NCBI RefSeq assembly: GCF_001540865.1
Contig: NC_033628.1
Location: 3,803,853 to 3,867,852, forward strand
Origin: Ananas comosus
Lineage: Eukaryota; Streptophyta; Magnoliopsida; Poales; Bromeliaceae
Length of the DNA: 64,000 bases
Direction: 5' to 3'
Below the pieces are notes generated by a model. The model saw only the letters and a program-made list of their open reading frames with translations. It had not been told where the DNA came from and ran no database searches. Shown here one piece after another: positions 46,561 through 57,600 of this stretch; the stretch's first letter is position 1; each line of letters begins with the position of its first letter. The position numbers and the translations under genes are program-made.

Positions 46561-48598
46561 AGGACACACTCCAGTCTCTCTCTCTCTCTCTTTTTTTTTT
46601 TTTTTCCTTTTTCTAAACCCTAAAATTACAATTAAAATTTTTTATTAATGATTTTTGAATGTGTTGCTTAACTTTATATATTTAGTTAGTATATTTTATG
46701 TATTTTAGTTATTTAATTTATAAAAAATATATTTAATTATTTATTAATTATTTATAAAGAACCGACCGTCCCTAGAGCAAGTGGCAAAGGGCTTGGTGGT
46801 TGGTAACCGAGACCCAAGTTCGAATCCTAATTGATTCACATTTCTAACTAAGTTTATTTCTAAATGAAATAAATGAAGCGGATAGCGTGCTACCTATCTC
46901 TCAAAAAAAACGTTGCGTAGCACAGATTCCTTAATTAGTTTAATATGGTATCAGAACTATTCTAAGAGGTCGTGAGTTCAATTCCCATACTTTTGACATT
47001 TGACGGGTTTAACTTGAAATGACCATTGTTTTATTATTTTATACAATTAACGGTCTTAAAATATCTAAATTTTTTAGAAATACTTTTTTGGTGGGATTTT
47101 TTCATTTTAACCTTTTAAAAATTTATAATTGGCTAAATAATCTTGTAAAAAATTTATTTGTTTGAATTACCCTAGTTTATCCAACTCACTGTTGGACTAT
47201 AAAAATAATTGAAAAAATAGAATTTAGAAGACGGTGAATGATTCACTTCATTCATCGTCTTTTTCTTTTCTATTAGAGACGGTAAATGATTCAATACCTT
47301 TCTCTTTATACTCTCTTAAAGTATAAAAGGTGAAGGATTTATCGCTTTTTTTTATTTCCATATATAATCTTAACAACTATATAAATACTTCAACAAATCA
47401 CATATAATTCTCAAACTTAAAATATCTTAACAATCTATCTATATAATTTTAACCATAAATAAAAATTTAATAATTTTCATATAATTTTATCAACCTAAAA
47501 AAAATTCTCATAACATATAAAAAAAAAATAACAATATAAATACGGTGAATCATTCACCGCTTTTTAAAGACGGTGAACAATTCACCGTATTTCTCGAGTT
47601 GTCCGAATAAAATTTTAAAAAAATTATTTGATAAATTAAAAATTTTAATAAAATTACTGTGCAAAAAGTCCTTTTCGGTCAGAAAATTAAACGATTGTTT
47701 GAAATACGGACAAAAATTTGCTAGGCAGCGTGCCCAAACTAATTAAACTAATTAGTTACAACCATTGAAAAAAAAAAAAGAAAAAAGTTGGGACCACCAG
47801 AAAGGGGGGAAGAGAGCGGCTGGGATGGGCGCCGCGACACACGCGGCTCCCATCCGGCAGCGTGCTCAGGTTGGGCACGCTGCCCAGCAAATTTTTGTCC
47901 TTGAAATACTTTACCAAAAATTGACAGTACATTAATTAGATGTGACGGCAGCAGTGCGAAAAAAAAAAAAAAAAGAAAGCTGAGAGAGAGATAGAGAGAG
48001 AGAGAGAGAAGGGAGGAAGAAGTACTGACGGATCATGCAGGTGAGGCCGCGAGGGCAGAAGAAACCCGGGCAGCAGGGGGCGCAGCTCTGGGTGCGGGAA
48101 GGGAAGTAGCGGGCGACGCCGCCGCCGCCGGCGGAAGCGGGGGTCTGGTCGGGGCCGACGGCGCAGGCCCAGCCGGGCTCGCATCCCGAGACCCAGGAGG
48201 TGGAGTTGCAGTTCTTGTTGGGCTTCAGGTAGTTGATCCCCCCGCCGCCGTCGCCGCTGTACAGACCGCCGAAGTAGAACCTGATCTCCGCCTCCGAGCA
48301 CAGCCGGCCCGTGAAGTCGCCTGCAGAACGCCATCCGGATTTCTAAAATTCTATTAGAAATATATATATATATATAGTCCAGCTATGGTGCTGGTAAAAG
48401 TACTAAGCATGTGGTGCTTGTAAGTTTTTTACCGTTAGATCTACTCCTTGGATCATTTTCAACAATTAGATTATACTATTCAATCAACCACCCACTCAAC
48501 CCTAGGGGCCGACATCATCCTAACCGCATATTTCTTAATACAATGGCTAAAAATTTATAAGCACCAATAACTTGGTACTTTTAAAAATATAGGAGCTC

Positions 48599-48671
<73 letters not shown>

Positions 48672-51600
48672 TGAGGCCTACTATTACTTCTAGAAGTACG
48701 GAGCCTTTCGTGCTTTCAGGTCGTTTTGGATGTTGTGACTTTCGAATCGTCGATCGGCCTCGTTAAACTTGATTAGGTATCTTGAAGCATCTAAAAAATA
48801 AATTTTTGTAATTTTTTCCATATTATTTGCCTAGTGAACTAAGGGGCTCAAAATCAACGAGCTGAAAATAAAAATTTTATAAACGTGATAATATAACATT
48901 AAATTTTAAATCAAAGATATATTAATTTTGTTTATATAGTATAATAAATTTTCTATCAAAATTTCACGTGTTTTGGATATTCTACACCGTTAAACTTGCA
49001 AACGGGTCACCACGGCCATTAAAATTATTGATTTTGAGTCCCTTCGATCATTATGGCAAATGATATCGAAAAATTACAAAATTTATTTTTTAGCTACTTC
49101 AAATACTCTAGATCAAGTTTAACGGAGCCGATCGACGATTCGAAAGTCGCAACATCGAAAACGACCTGGAAGCACGGAAGGCTCCGTGCTTCCAGAAGCA
49201 TAGTAGCCTCACTCTATATATATATATATATATATATATGTTTGTGAGAGCTATCATCTTCATTTATTTCTTTAGAAATAAACTTAACTGAAAATATGAA
49301 TCAATTAGGATACAAACTTGGAATCTCAAGTACTAACTACTAAATTCTTTGCCACTTGCGTTAGATAAGATGTTTCACTGTAAAAGTAGGAGAATATTAA
49401 AAGTTCACATGTGAATAGTGGAATAATTACAAATGAGTCTAATAGTTGATATATACTAGTGGGTCCAAACATAATAGACTTAAATTATTAGATTGAATAA
49501 ATTTTATTAGATATGTCACATTTTTTTTCGCTCATATGGCTCTGGACTGGATTCTATGACGCCCCAACTTTTCAGGAGTTCACCTATTTTAGGTCTACTC
49601 CCGTCCTAACACGCTTAACACTCTTAACTTTTTGGGCCTAGCCACTACCCAAAATGTTTAAACCAAGTTAAGAGTTTTAGTCTTATTATATCGTATATAT
49701 AGGACTATCTAAGGTTTTACATTCTCTCTCTCCCTTTAAGTCCTGACGTACTTGTTAGGCTCAAACTCACAAATATCAGGCGATGTGAGAGATAGTTAAT
49801 CCTATATATACGATATAATAGGGATAAAATTCTTAACTTGGCTTAAGTATTTTGGGTGATGGTTAGGCCCAAAAAATTAAGAGAGTTAAGCATGGTAGGA
49901 CGAGAATAATCCTAGGATAAGTAACTCCCTGGGAAGTTGGAGTGTTGCATTTGGTACCAGAGCCTGTTCAATAGCCGAAAGTGTGAGATGAGTCTTGGCT
50001 GAGTCAGGATCGGAATGACAAACTAAATTAGGGTCGGTGAATGATAAGTTAAGTCAAGGTCGGAAGACAAGACTAGCGAGACGAGTTTCACATCACCTAG
50101 TGATCTTAGACTTAAACATTTTAGACTGGTGGTTTGAACCTAACGATTTATTATTGCTAGTGGGCTGAGTCCTTGTAGGCTCAGTACATAAAACTCCCCC
50201 AACAAAGTCCTCTCCAGACCCTATATGTGATCTCCATGGTTAATAAACAAATTAAAAATTAATATACCTTAATAACTAATAAATTAATAATTAATATCTT
50301 GATAGGCTCTTCAAGTTTGACAAAAAGATAAATGTCTTCATTGAAAAGCAGAAGATTAAGACTTTGCACCTACTAATTTTTTAAGATATTTTTGGTTCGA
50401 GGATAACTTTTTCAAGATTTTTTTTTAAAAAAATTCTTAAGATAACTAGTTATTTTAGAATAAACATGAATAAAGTATAAAATTCTATTTGATTTAAAAA
50501 TCTATATTTTTGGAAAATATTAAAATTATGTGTGGTATTTATTGTCAGAATGGTTGGAATTAATAAAAAAAAGCATGAAATGAATATATAAATATTAACA
50601 AATAATATATTTAATATATATACATCATCTTATAAAATACTTTGTATATAAAAATATATAAAACTTATTTGAACTATGGATCATTTTGAATTGACTATTC
50701 AACTTTTCACAAAATTTTGATTTTATTATCCAAAATTTCAATTTATTTGATTTGAGTAGGTCAATAGTACTTTGACTTTAAAATTTTAGTCATTTGCTTA
50801 CTTTAATGAATTTATAGTAGTGAGAATTGTTGAAATATATATATACCAACTAAATCTGTAAAAATAAATAATGTATTTAAATTTTAAAGTTAAAGTGTCG
50901 TTGGTTGATTCAAATTGAACAAATTGAATGATTGAGTAGTAAATTAAAATTTTGAAAAGTCAAGTATCAACACAAAATAATCTGAAAAGTAACAAGTTCT
51001 GTACATTTTTACCTACTTCATATTACAGGAAATTTATATATAATAGAAAAACATATAATATAAAGTTCATAAAATAATAAATATAAGATAAGATAATTAT
51101 GGTAGTGCAAGTAGTAGTAGTAATAGTGCTAATTTAATGGTGGAAATAATTATTATTATTGCATCATAAAATATTTTAATATATTAGTGTTTTTTAATTA
51201 ATAAGGTATATAACTAGAAATGTAAGAATGAGAAATGCTTAGAAATGTAGGAATGGTTCTATTCCCAAAATGTTATTCCAGATTATTTTAGAATTATTTA
51301 GAATAATTTAATTTGACTTTCAATTTAACTGAAAAGCTGTTTCAATTTTTTTACGTTTATTTTTTCAAGTAAAAATTTTTTTTAATGTGAAAAATTCTAA
51401 ATTGTTGGATTTGAAGCATGGTTTGAATGCTACTTTGTATTCAAAAGCTCTCTAAGAAGATACAACACTGTCAGAATTTTCAGATAATTATACATGGTTT
51501 GATAGCTCTCAAAGAAGATACTTAATTAGGATTTACTGTTGTTTGATGAAATACCGTTTAATCTAGTTCGATTAGAATAAGCATCATATTTAATGTACTT

Positions 51601-52289
51601 TGAACGTATTTTTCACAATAGCTAAACAAAAACCCTTCATATCAAAGTTTCTATTTTTGACAGATTTTAAAACATTAATTCTACTAATTAAAATTTTTTA
51701 CTATTACTTAAAAAATAGAAGTAAAAGTAGGATCAAATATAGCAGAAAAAAAAAACAATGAAGCCAAAGTAAACTATTCTATCGGATTAGTGTAGTTCTC
51801 ACACCTTTCGTTTGTTGAATACAATTTGCCACGAAGCTTAGATCAGCCGAGAAATTGAACGCATTATCCCAATCCCTGTGCCTGAAACCCACAATCCAAG
51901 TCTCAAAACATTCCATTAAGAAAAGGTGCAAAAGGAAAAAAAAGAAAAGAAAAGAAAAGAAAAGAAAATTCCTCCAGAATCCGAGAGATCATAAGAAATT
52001 AAACTAAGCTGATTTGCGCATTATCGTACGGGTCGCTAATGCAGAAGCCATAGTTCTTGGCGATATTGTTTGCTACGCGGTTGGTGAGGTTGCCGAGCTC
52101 GTCGTTCGCGGCCTGCGTTGCGTTTTGCAATGCGGGCGGCGTGCGGTCTCGCCAGTCATTTCCGACCTGACCGTATACGATCGTCGAAAGGGATGCGATC
52201 GCGAGGAGGGCGGAGAGGAGGAGCGCGGCCGAGGACGAGGTTGCGACGACGGCAGCGAGGGCGGTGCTATGTGCCCGACTCGCGAGCAT
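34638..52289 (-). CDS. ABCG28: ABC transporter G family, ABCG24/ABCG28-type half transporter, 14 exons
   Basis: ATP-driven membrane exporter of the plant WBC/ABCG family. Exons, minus direction: 52289-52030, 51881-51805, 48320-48030, 45977-45914, 45805-45659, 45493-45459, 43548-43475, 42412-41562, 41137-40841, 40086-39613, 39529-39381, 38576-38287, 37831-37707, 34794-34638. They total 3291 nt, or 1096 aa, about the length of the Arabidopsis homologues. A signal peptide (about residues 1-40) is followed by a Cys-rich lumenal region to about 305 (for example [10 protein letters not shown]) and a membrane segment at about 306-328. A basic linker leads to the nucleotide-binding domain: Walker [10 protein letters not shown] (about 532), signature ISGGQRKR (about 639), Walker [14 protein letters not shown] (about 659) and switch VVHQP (about 694). 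The membrane domain starts at about 870 and the protein ends in KLKKK. Every splice junction is GT-AG and no break was seen. Substrate is unknown. Arabidopsis ABCG28 acts in pollen tubes; ABCG24 is the alternative orthologue name. Confidence 0.95.
35575..35895. repeat. Local direct duplication split by a SINE
   Basis: A segment with GTGTCTCAATTGGTATGCA and CAATCATCAATTGCAT occurs at about 35583-35645 and again at about 35838-35895, with a SINE inserted at the second copy's left part. The duplication therefore predates the SINE. It lies in ABCG intron 13. Confidence 0.8.
35675..35835 (+). mobile_element. tRNA-derived SINE, copy C
   Basis: Same family, but with a small deletion removing the CCTAGCGC part of the head. 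Box B-like AGTTCGAATCC and the tail are kept. Perfect 17-bp duplication AAGGTTTATATATAGGT (35658-35674 and 35836-35852). It lies in ABCG intron 13. Confidence 0.92.
36544..36715. mobile_element. hAT-like fragment, one end only
   Basis: It begins CAAGGTTTAAAGTATCG and has GGCACGGGGCGATAC motifs and a hairpin around ATACCAAAAGGGTATC. The left terminus resembles the family at 52630-53652. No matching right terminus or duplication was found. Confidence 0.45.
40463..40490. repeat. (CA)n microsatellite
   Basis: Perfect CA run followed by a short TA run in ABCG intron 9. Confidence 0.9.
42621..42963. mobile_element. hAT-type MITE, 343 bp, in ABCG intron 7
   Basis: The ends CAAGGTTTTAAGTGCCC and inverted CAAGGATTTAAGTGCCGTGG are flanked by a perfect 8-bp duplication CTACATAA (42613-42620 and 42964-42971). 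It aligns in reverse orientation with the copy at 6056-6398 and has the same length. Confidence 0.9.
43834..44363 (+). mobile_element. Cassandra TRIM retrotransposon in ABCG intron 6
   Basis: The 5' LTR starts TGTGAGACGCC at 43834 and contains the 5S-like block GTTAAGCATGCTAGGACTAG. A PBS-like TTGGTATTAGAGTC and a short internal region follow. The 3' LTR ends GGGGCATCACA at 44363, but its first bases and the purine tract are deleted (GGGCTTAACCCCAGG). No clean target duplication remains. Confidence 0.88.
46288..46378. repeat. 55-bp tandem duplication
   Basis: AACTAATTCTAAACTATT with the following TTTATA-rich bases occurs twice in ABCG intron 3. Confidence 0.7.
46520..46555. repeat. Poly-T tract
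   Basis: About 36 consecutive T, followed by CT repeats (46573-46592) and another T run. It may be the inverted tail of a retroposed sequence whose GC-rich body lies at about 46405-46519. Its length in the assembly should be treated as uncertain. Confidence 0.75.
46761..46910 (+). mobile_element. tRNA-derived SINE, copy D
   Basis: Same SINE family in ABCG intron 3 (GGCAAAGGGCTTGGTGG, AGTTCGAATCC, poly-A). No target duplication was recognised. Confidence 0.85.
47708..47900. mobile_element. Short inverted-repeat element in ABCG intron 3
   Basis: Arms of about 30 bp (GGACAAAAATTTGCTAGGCA at left, counterpart ending AAATTTTTGTCC at right) enclose a GC-rich loop with GGGATGGGCGCCGCG and GGCTCCCATCC. 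Probably a MITE; no target duplication was determined. Confidence 0.6.
48375..48602. mobile_element. Small TA-flanked MITE in ABCG intron 2
   Basis: It lies between TA runs. Its sequence (ACCGTTAGATCTACTCCTTG, CCCACTCAACCCTAGG) matches, inverted, the MITE at 5232-5443 and the halves at 52520-53791. Confidence 0.65.
48603..48669. repeat. (TA)n microsatellite, long
   Basis: About 33 TA units between two MITEs. Confidence 0.92.
48671..49211. mobile_element. TA-flanked foldback MITE, ~540 bp, intact
   Basis: The inverted ends GAGTGAGGCCTACTATTACT and, from the right, GAGTGAGGCTACTATGCTTC have long arms carrying CGATCGGC and AAGTTTAACGGAGCCGATCG. They sit between the long TA run at left and a TA run at 49212-49240. 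It is the best preserved member of the family at 20841 and 61261. Confidence 0.85.
49249..49367 (-). mobile_element. Diverged SINE copy E
   Basis: The reverse complement carries GCAAGTGGCAAAGAATTTAG, AAGTTTGTATCCTAATTGAT and AAGTTTATTTCTAAAGAAAT, aligning with the four good SINE copies. Box B is mutated and the tail lost. Confidence 0.75.
49560..49783 (-). mobile_element. Cassandra 3' end, minus strand
   Basis: The minus strand reads internal sequence ending in a purine tract (AAAGGGAGAGAGAGAA), then an LTR TGTAAAACC...GGGGCGTCA with a diverged 5S-like block (GTTAAGCGTGTTAGGACGGG). The 5' LTR of this copy is missing. It is fused head-to-head with the plus-strand copy at 49784. Confidence 0.82.
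49784..50192 (+). mobile_element. Chimeric Cassandra/TRIM element
   Basis: The 5' LTR (49784-49949) is Cassandra-type with a 5S-like block. A PBS TTGGTACCAGAGCC and a TRIM-type internal region follow. The distal piece (about 50105-50192: TTATTATTGCTAGTGGGCTG) is instead the end of the 5S-less TRIM LTR seen at 1938-2471. The element therefore looks recombinant between the two families. Confidence 0.72.
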
Positions 52290-52333
52290 TGTAGAGAAGT
52301 GAATAGAAGATGAGAAGAGAGAAAGATGGTAGG

Positions 52334-52348
52334 GATATAAATATATCA
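52334..52348 (-). promoter_or_regulatory. Probable TATA box of the ABCG gene
   Basis: On the minus strand TATATTTATATCCC lies about 50 nt before the ABCG start codon. It is followed by a CT-rich leader (TCTTTCTCTCTTCTC) typical of plant 5' UTRs. This implies a short leader of some 20-30 nt. The identification is by sequence and spacing only. Confidence 0.5.
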
Positions 52349-52519
52349 AAATTTCAACATTTGGAGGGTAAATTTATTAAAATTTAACGAGTCCTCGTCA
52401 ACGGTCGGCACAGTGACCAAGGGTGGCAGTTTCTCATTCTAGCCTATAAATGGGGATTGGCCATTTGGCCTGAGGATAATATTTATTCAGATACAAATGT
52501 ATAAATGTATAAATAGATC

Positions 52520-53791
52520 CCAACTATTATATTCTTAAGTTTTCTCTGTACTTATAAGTTTTAGGCCATTAGATCTGTTCCTTTAATTATTTCTATCCTG
52601 TAGATCATACTATTCAATCAATCAGCCATCAAGGTTTAAAGTACCATAACATAGGGGTGTGCCGCTGTCTATCTGGCACTGTACGGCACTTGTACATTTC
52701 CGTGCCGACATATGATACACTTGCATGTCGATTCATACGTATGACTTTCTATTGGCATGCTTTGACACGAACTAATTTCAATTTTTTTTTATTCCAATAA
52801 GCTTTTATTATAATATTATTTTGAAAGATTTAATCAAATAATTATAAATATTTGCTATATATTACTTAATATACTCATTAATTAATATACTTGTAAATTT
52901 TATATGTAAAGTGTAACTACACCTGATGCAGAATAAAAATTTTTATATGTTAGAATTTTAAAAATGTAAATACATCTTTTTTTCTTCTTTTTTTTTTTAC
53001 TATATTAAGGTTTTTTTATAAAATACAAAAAAATAATTTTTAAAATTATTTAAAAAATTATTTTTTAATTAATTTTTTTTAAAAAAGTTATTAAATCCAT
53101 AAAAAAATTAAGCAATAAATTATATGACAAATAAATTAAATAAATTTAAGTATCAGTTGATTTAATTTAATTTTAAATTTTATCAGTATTTTTAATCTTC
53201 TAAGATAAAAATAAATTTTTATGTTTGATATGTCTTAAAATTTATTTATTGAGTTCGATTTTTTGTTACCTCTACGGATCCCACTGACATCCGAGGAGGA
53301 TGCGAGTGGTTTTACCCCTTGCGGTATGGATCGGATATTTAAATTAAAAATTTATCCATATATTAATTAAAAAAAATTATAATTTTTTGACTTACCTAAT
53401 AAGTAGATGTTTAATTTGCAATATTTTTAAGGAGTGTGGGATGCTTCTTGGGATCCCAAAGAATAAAACAAAAAAAAAAAAAGCAAAAAGTAAGAAAACT
53501 GTAAGAAAAAATAGTGTGCCGGTGCGGCACAGTATCATGGCACGAACCTGCGTATCGCTCTGCGTTGAGCGATACGTAGGTCCGTGCCGCAGCATGGAGG
53601 GGGGTCGGAAAATCACCCTATGCCACGGCACGGGACATCATTTTAAACCTTGCTAGCCACTCAACCCTAGATAACCACTATCATCATTCTAGAAACCACT
53701 GTCACTCTAACCACACATCTCTTTATTCAACGACCGAAAGCTTATGAGTACAAAGAGATTTATACGCATAAAAGTATAGTAGCCCTACTCT
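52520..53791. mobile_element. Small-MITE copy split by a hAT element
   Basis: The left part (52520-52629: ATCATACTATTCAATCAATC) and right part (53653-53791: CCACTCAACCCTAGATAACC, ending AGTATAGTAGCCCTACTCTG) join into one copy of the 48375-type MITE once the inner element is removed. Confidence 0.7.
52630..53652. mobile_element. hAT-type element, ~1.0 kb, nested in the MITE
   Basis: The ends CAAGGTTTAAAGTACC and inverted CAAGGTTTAAAATGATG are flanked by decayed 8-bp sites TCAGCCAT and CTAGCCAC (shared AGCCA core). The interior is AT-rich with GTGCCGCAGCATGG and GGCACGG motifs near the right end. No transposase is present. Confidence 0.75.
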
Positions 53792-54396
53792 GTATAAATA
53801 TGTACTTAAGTTTAATTCATCTGCTTTGATTCAACTCTTTAATATCTTGAAATTTTATTTTCGATATGTAATTTGTCAATTTATTTAATTTAGGATATTA
53901 CTTATTTTGATAAAATTATAGTTGCATAATTAAATTATGCAAAACATATGGAAACTAAAGCTATTAAAATAAATAATATACTATTTAAATTTTGAAGTGT
54001 AAGAATTACTGAACAGTTCACATCAAATCAAATAAAGTAAAAAGCTGTACGGCAAAATAAATTATAGTTCAAATAAATTTTGTGTACGTAGTTTTACTGG
54101 AAGGAAGAATCTTTAGTTAATTGCTTTCATCACCCATTGGAAAACATGCACAATTATTTTTCTTATCAAGCTACAATTTTTCTTTTTGAATGCTCATGAT
54201 ACGGTTTTTTTTTTTTTTTTAACCTCTTCTATATTTGGCTTTTTTAGGAGCTAAAAGGTTGATGTCGATCTTACACCTTATTTATGCAAGGGCCTAATAT
54301 CTATGTAATAGTCTTATCAATTATTTTTTAAAATATTAAAATTAAAAAAGGATAAATTGTTGGACATTTGTGTAATATTTTCACCCTATATATTTT
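53792..54396. other. AT-rich spacer
   Basis: No gene, RNA or repeat family recognised. Confidence 0.5.
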
Positions 54397-54618
54397 TAGG
54401 GTGTGTTTGGTTTGACGTAAAGTTATAAAAAAAAGTTTTCGACGGAAAAAAAATTTTCGGAGGAAAATAAATTTTGCGTCATCTAGTATTTAGTTTGTAA
54501 GAAAAAAAATAGTTTTTCGTTATGGTTGTTTGGTTGAAAGGATTGAAAGAAAAAAAATTCTAAATAAAAAATTAATATATATTATTTTATTTATATATTT
54601 TGTGCTATTAATATATAA

Positions 54619-57600
54619 CTAGTATTTGATCCGTGCAATGCACGGATAATATAATAATATAAAATAATAAAAGTTATTATGTAAAGATAAAAAAATAATA
54701 TTCTAATTAATATTATATTTTTTTTAACAAATAAAGAAATGTACTATCAATCTTAATTATAGTATATTAACGTACATCATAGTGGTACATATTAACGTAC
54801 CAATTAACAAATTATACTATCAAATAATTATAATTTGATAGTACAAATTATACCATTTAACAAATAAAGAAATGTACTATCAATCTTAATTATAGTACAT
54901 ATTAACGTACATTAAATTAAATCAAATTAAATAACTATACCAATTAAATCAAATATTCTAATTAATATGATATAATAGTGTTTCGTAATAAAATTCTTGT
55001 TAATTGTATATATAATTATATGTAATTGGTATAATTTGTTAATTGGTATAATATGATTTAATCTGATTTAATAGTGTTTCCTAATAAAATTGTTATTCTA
55101 TATTAGAGTATAATTATAATAATAATAGTGTTTAATAGTGTTTCCTAATTTAATTTGATTTAATAGTGTTTCCTAATAAAATTGTTATTCCATATTTGAG
55201 TATAATTATAATAATAGTGTTTATTAGTGTTTCCTAATCAAATTCTAATTAATTCTTTAATTGGTATAATTTGACGTAATTTGAATTAATTTTATAATTA
55301 ATTTGATTTAATTTGATTTTTAATAGTGATTTTTAATAGTGACTTAATTTGATTTTTATATGACTTAATTTGATTTTTAATAGTGATTTAATTTGATTTA
55401 ATAGTGTTTCCTAATCTATTTACTAAATCGTTATTCTATATTTGAGTTTGACACGTGGCAAGCATATAGAAAGCCACGTATCAGTTTTTCACAAAGGATT
55501 GATAAAGGGTTCTACTTTAGTATGGGTTCTATTTTAGTATATATTAAATATATTTGATTTTTATATGACTTAATTTGATTTTTAATAGTGATTTAATTTG
55601 ATTTAATAGTGTTTCTTAATCAATTTACTAAATCGCTATTCTATATTTGAGCTTGACACGTGACAAGCATATAGAAAGTCACGTATCAGTTTCTCACAAA
55701 GGGTTAATAAAGGGTTCTACTTTAGTATATAGTAAATAGATTTGACTTTTATATGACTTAATTTGATTTTTAATAGTGATTTAATTTGATTTAATAGTGT
55801 TTCCTAATCTATTTACTAAATCGCTATTCTATATTTGAGTTTGACACGTGGCAAGCATATAGAAAGCCACGTATCAGTTTTTCACAAAGGGTTCAGAAAG
55901 GGTTCTACTTTAGTATATAGTAAATAGATTTGATTTTTATATGACTTAATTTGATTTCTAATAGTGATTTAATTTGATTTAATAGTGTTTTCTAATCTAT
56001 TTACTAAATCGCTATTCTATATTTGAGTTTGATACATGACAAGCATATAGAAAGCCACGTGTCAGTTTCTCACAAAGGGTTCATAAAGGGTTCTATGTAC
56101 TTTAGTATATAGTAAATTGATGATTTTTAATAGTGATTTTTAATAGTGACTTAATTTGATTTTTATATGACTTAATTTGATTTTTAATAGTGATTTAATT
56201 TGATTTAATAGTGTTTCCTAATCTATTTACTAAATCGTTATTCTATATTTGAGTTTGACACGTGGCAAGCATATAGAAAGCCACGTATCAGTTTTTCACA
56301 AAGGGTTCAGAAAGGGTTCTACTTTAGTATATAGTAAATAGATTTGATTTTTATATGACTTAATTTGATTTCTAATAGTGATTTAATTTGATTTAATAGT
56401 GTTTTCTAATCTATTTACTAAATCGCTATTCTATATTTGAGTTTGATACATGACAAGCATATAGAAAGCCACGTGTCAGTTTCTCACAAAGGGTTCATAA
56501 AGGGTTCTATGTACTTTAGTATATAGTAAATTGATGATTTTTAATAGTGATTTTTAATAGTGACTTAATTTGATTTTTATATGACTTAATTTGATTTTTA
56601 ATAGTGATTTAATTTGATTTAATAGTGTTTCCTAATCTATTTACTAATTCTATATTTGAGTTTGATACGTGGCAAGCATATAGAAAGCCACATGTCAGTT
56701 TCTCACAGAGGATTGATAAAGGGTTTTACTTTAGTATATAGTAAATAGATTTGATTTTTATATGACTTAATTTGATTTTTAATAGTGATTTAATTTGATT
56801 TAATAGTGTTTCCTAATCTATTTACTAAATCGCTATTCTATATTTGAGTTGACACGTAGCAAGTATATAGAAAGCCACATGTCAGTTTCTCACAAATGGT
56901 TCATAAAGGATTCTACTTTAGTATATAGTAAATAGATAGTAATTTTTAATAATGACTTAATTTGATTTTTAATAGTGATTTAATTTGATTTAATAGTGTT
57001 TCCTAATCTATTTACTAAATCGCTATTCTATATTTGAGTTTGACACGTGGCAAACATATAGAAAGCCACGTGTCAGTTTCTCATAAAAGATTCATAAAGA
57101 ATTCTACTTTAGTATATAGTAAATAGATAGATTATTATCATGTTACATATATTAGTATGATGTTTATATTTATAAATAAAATATATTTAAAATATATTAT
57201 GTAATAATTAAGTGTTTAATATAATATATAATAGTATATATTTAATATTATAAAATAAATTACTAGATATTTATAAATAAANTGATTTAATAGTGTTTCC
57301 TAATAAAATTGTTATTCCATATTTGAGTATAATTATAATAATAGTGTTTATTAGTGTTTCCTAATCAAATTCTAATTAATTCTTTAATTGGTATAATTTG
57401 ACGTAATTTGAATTAATTTTATAATTAATTTGATTTAATTTGATTTTTAATAGTGATTTTTAATAGTGACTTAATTTGATTTTTATATGACTTAATTTGA
57501 TTTTTAATTGTGATTTAATTTGAATTAATAGTGTTTCCTAATCTATTTACTAAATCGCTATTCTATATTTGAGTTTGACACGTGCCAAGTATATAGTAAG

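Noticed and set aside
46197..46648. Frames with poly-Phe or poly-Lys
   Set aside because: They cross a ~36-base poly-T tract in an ABCG intron and have no conserved content.
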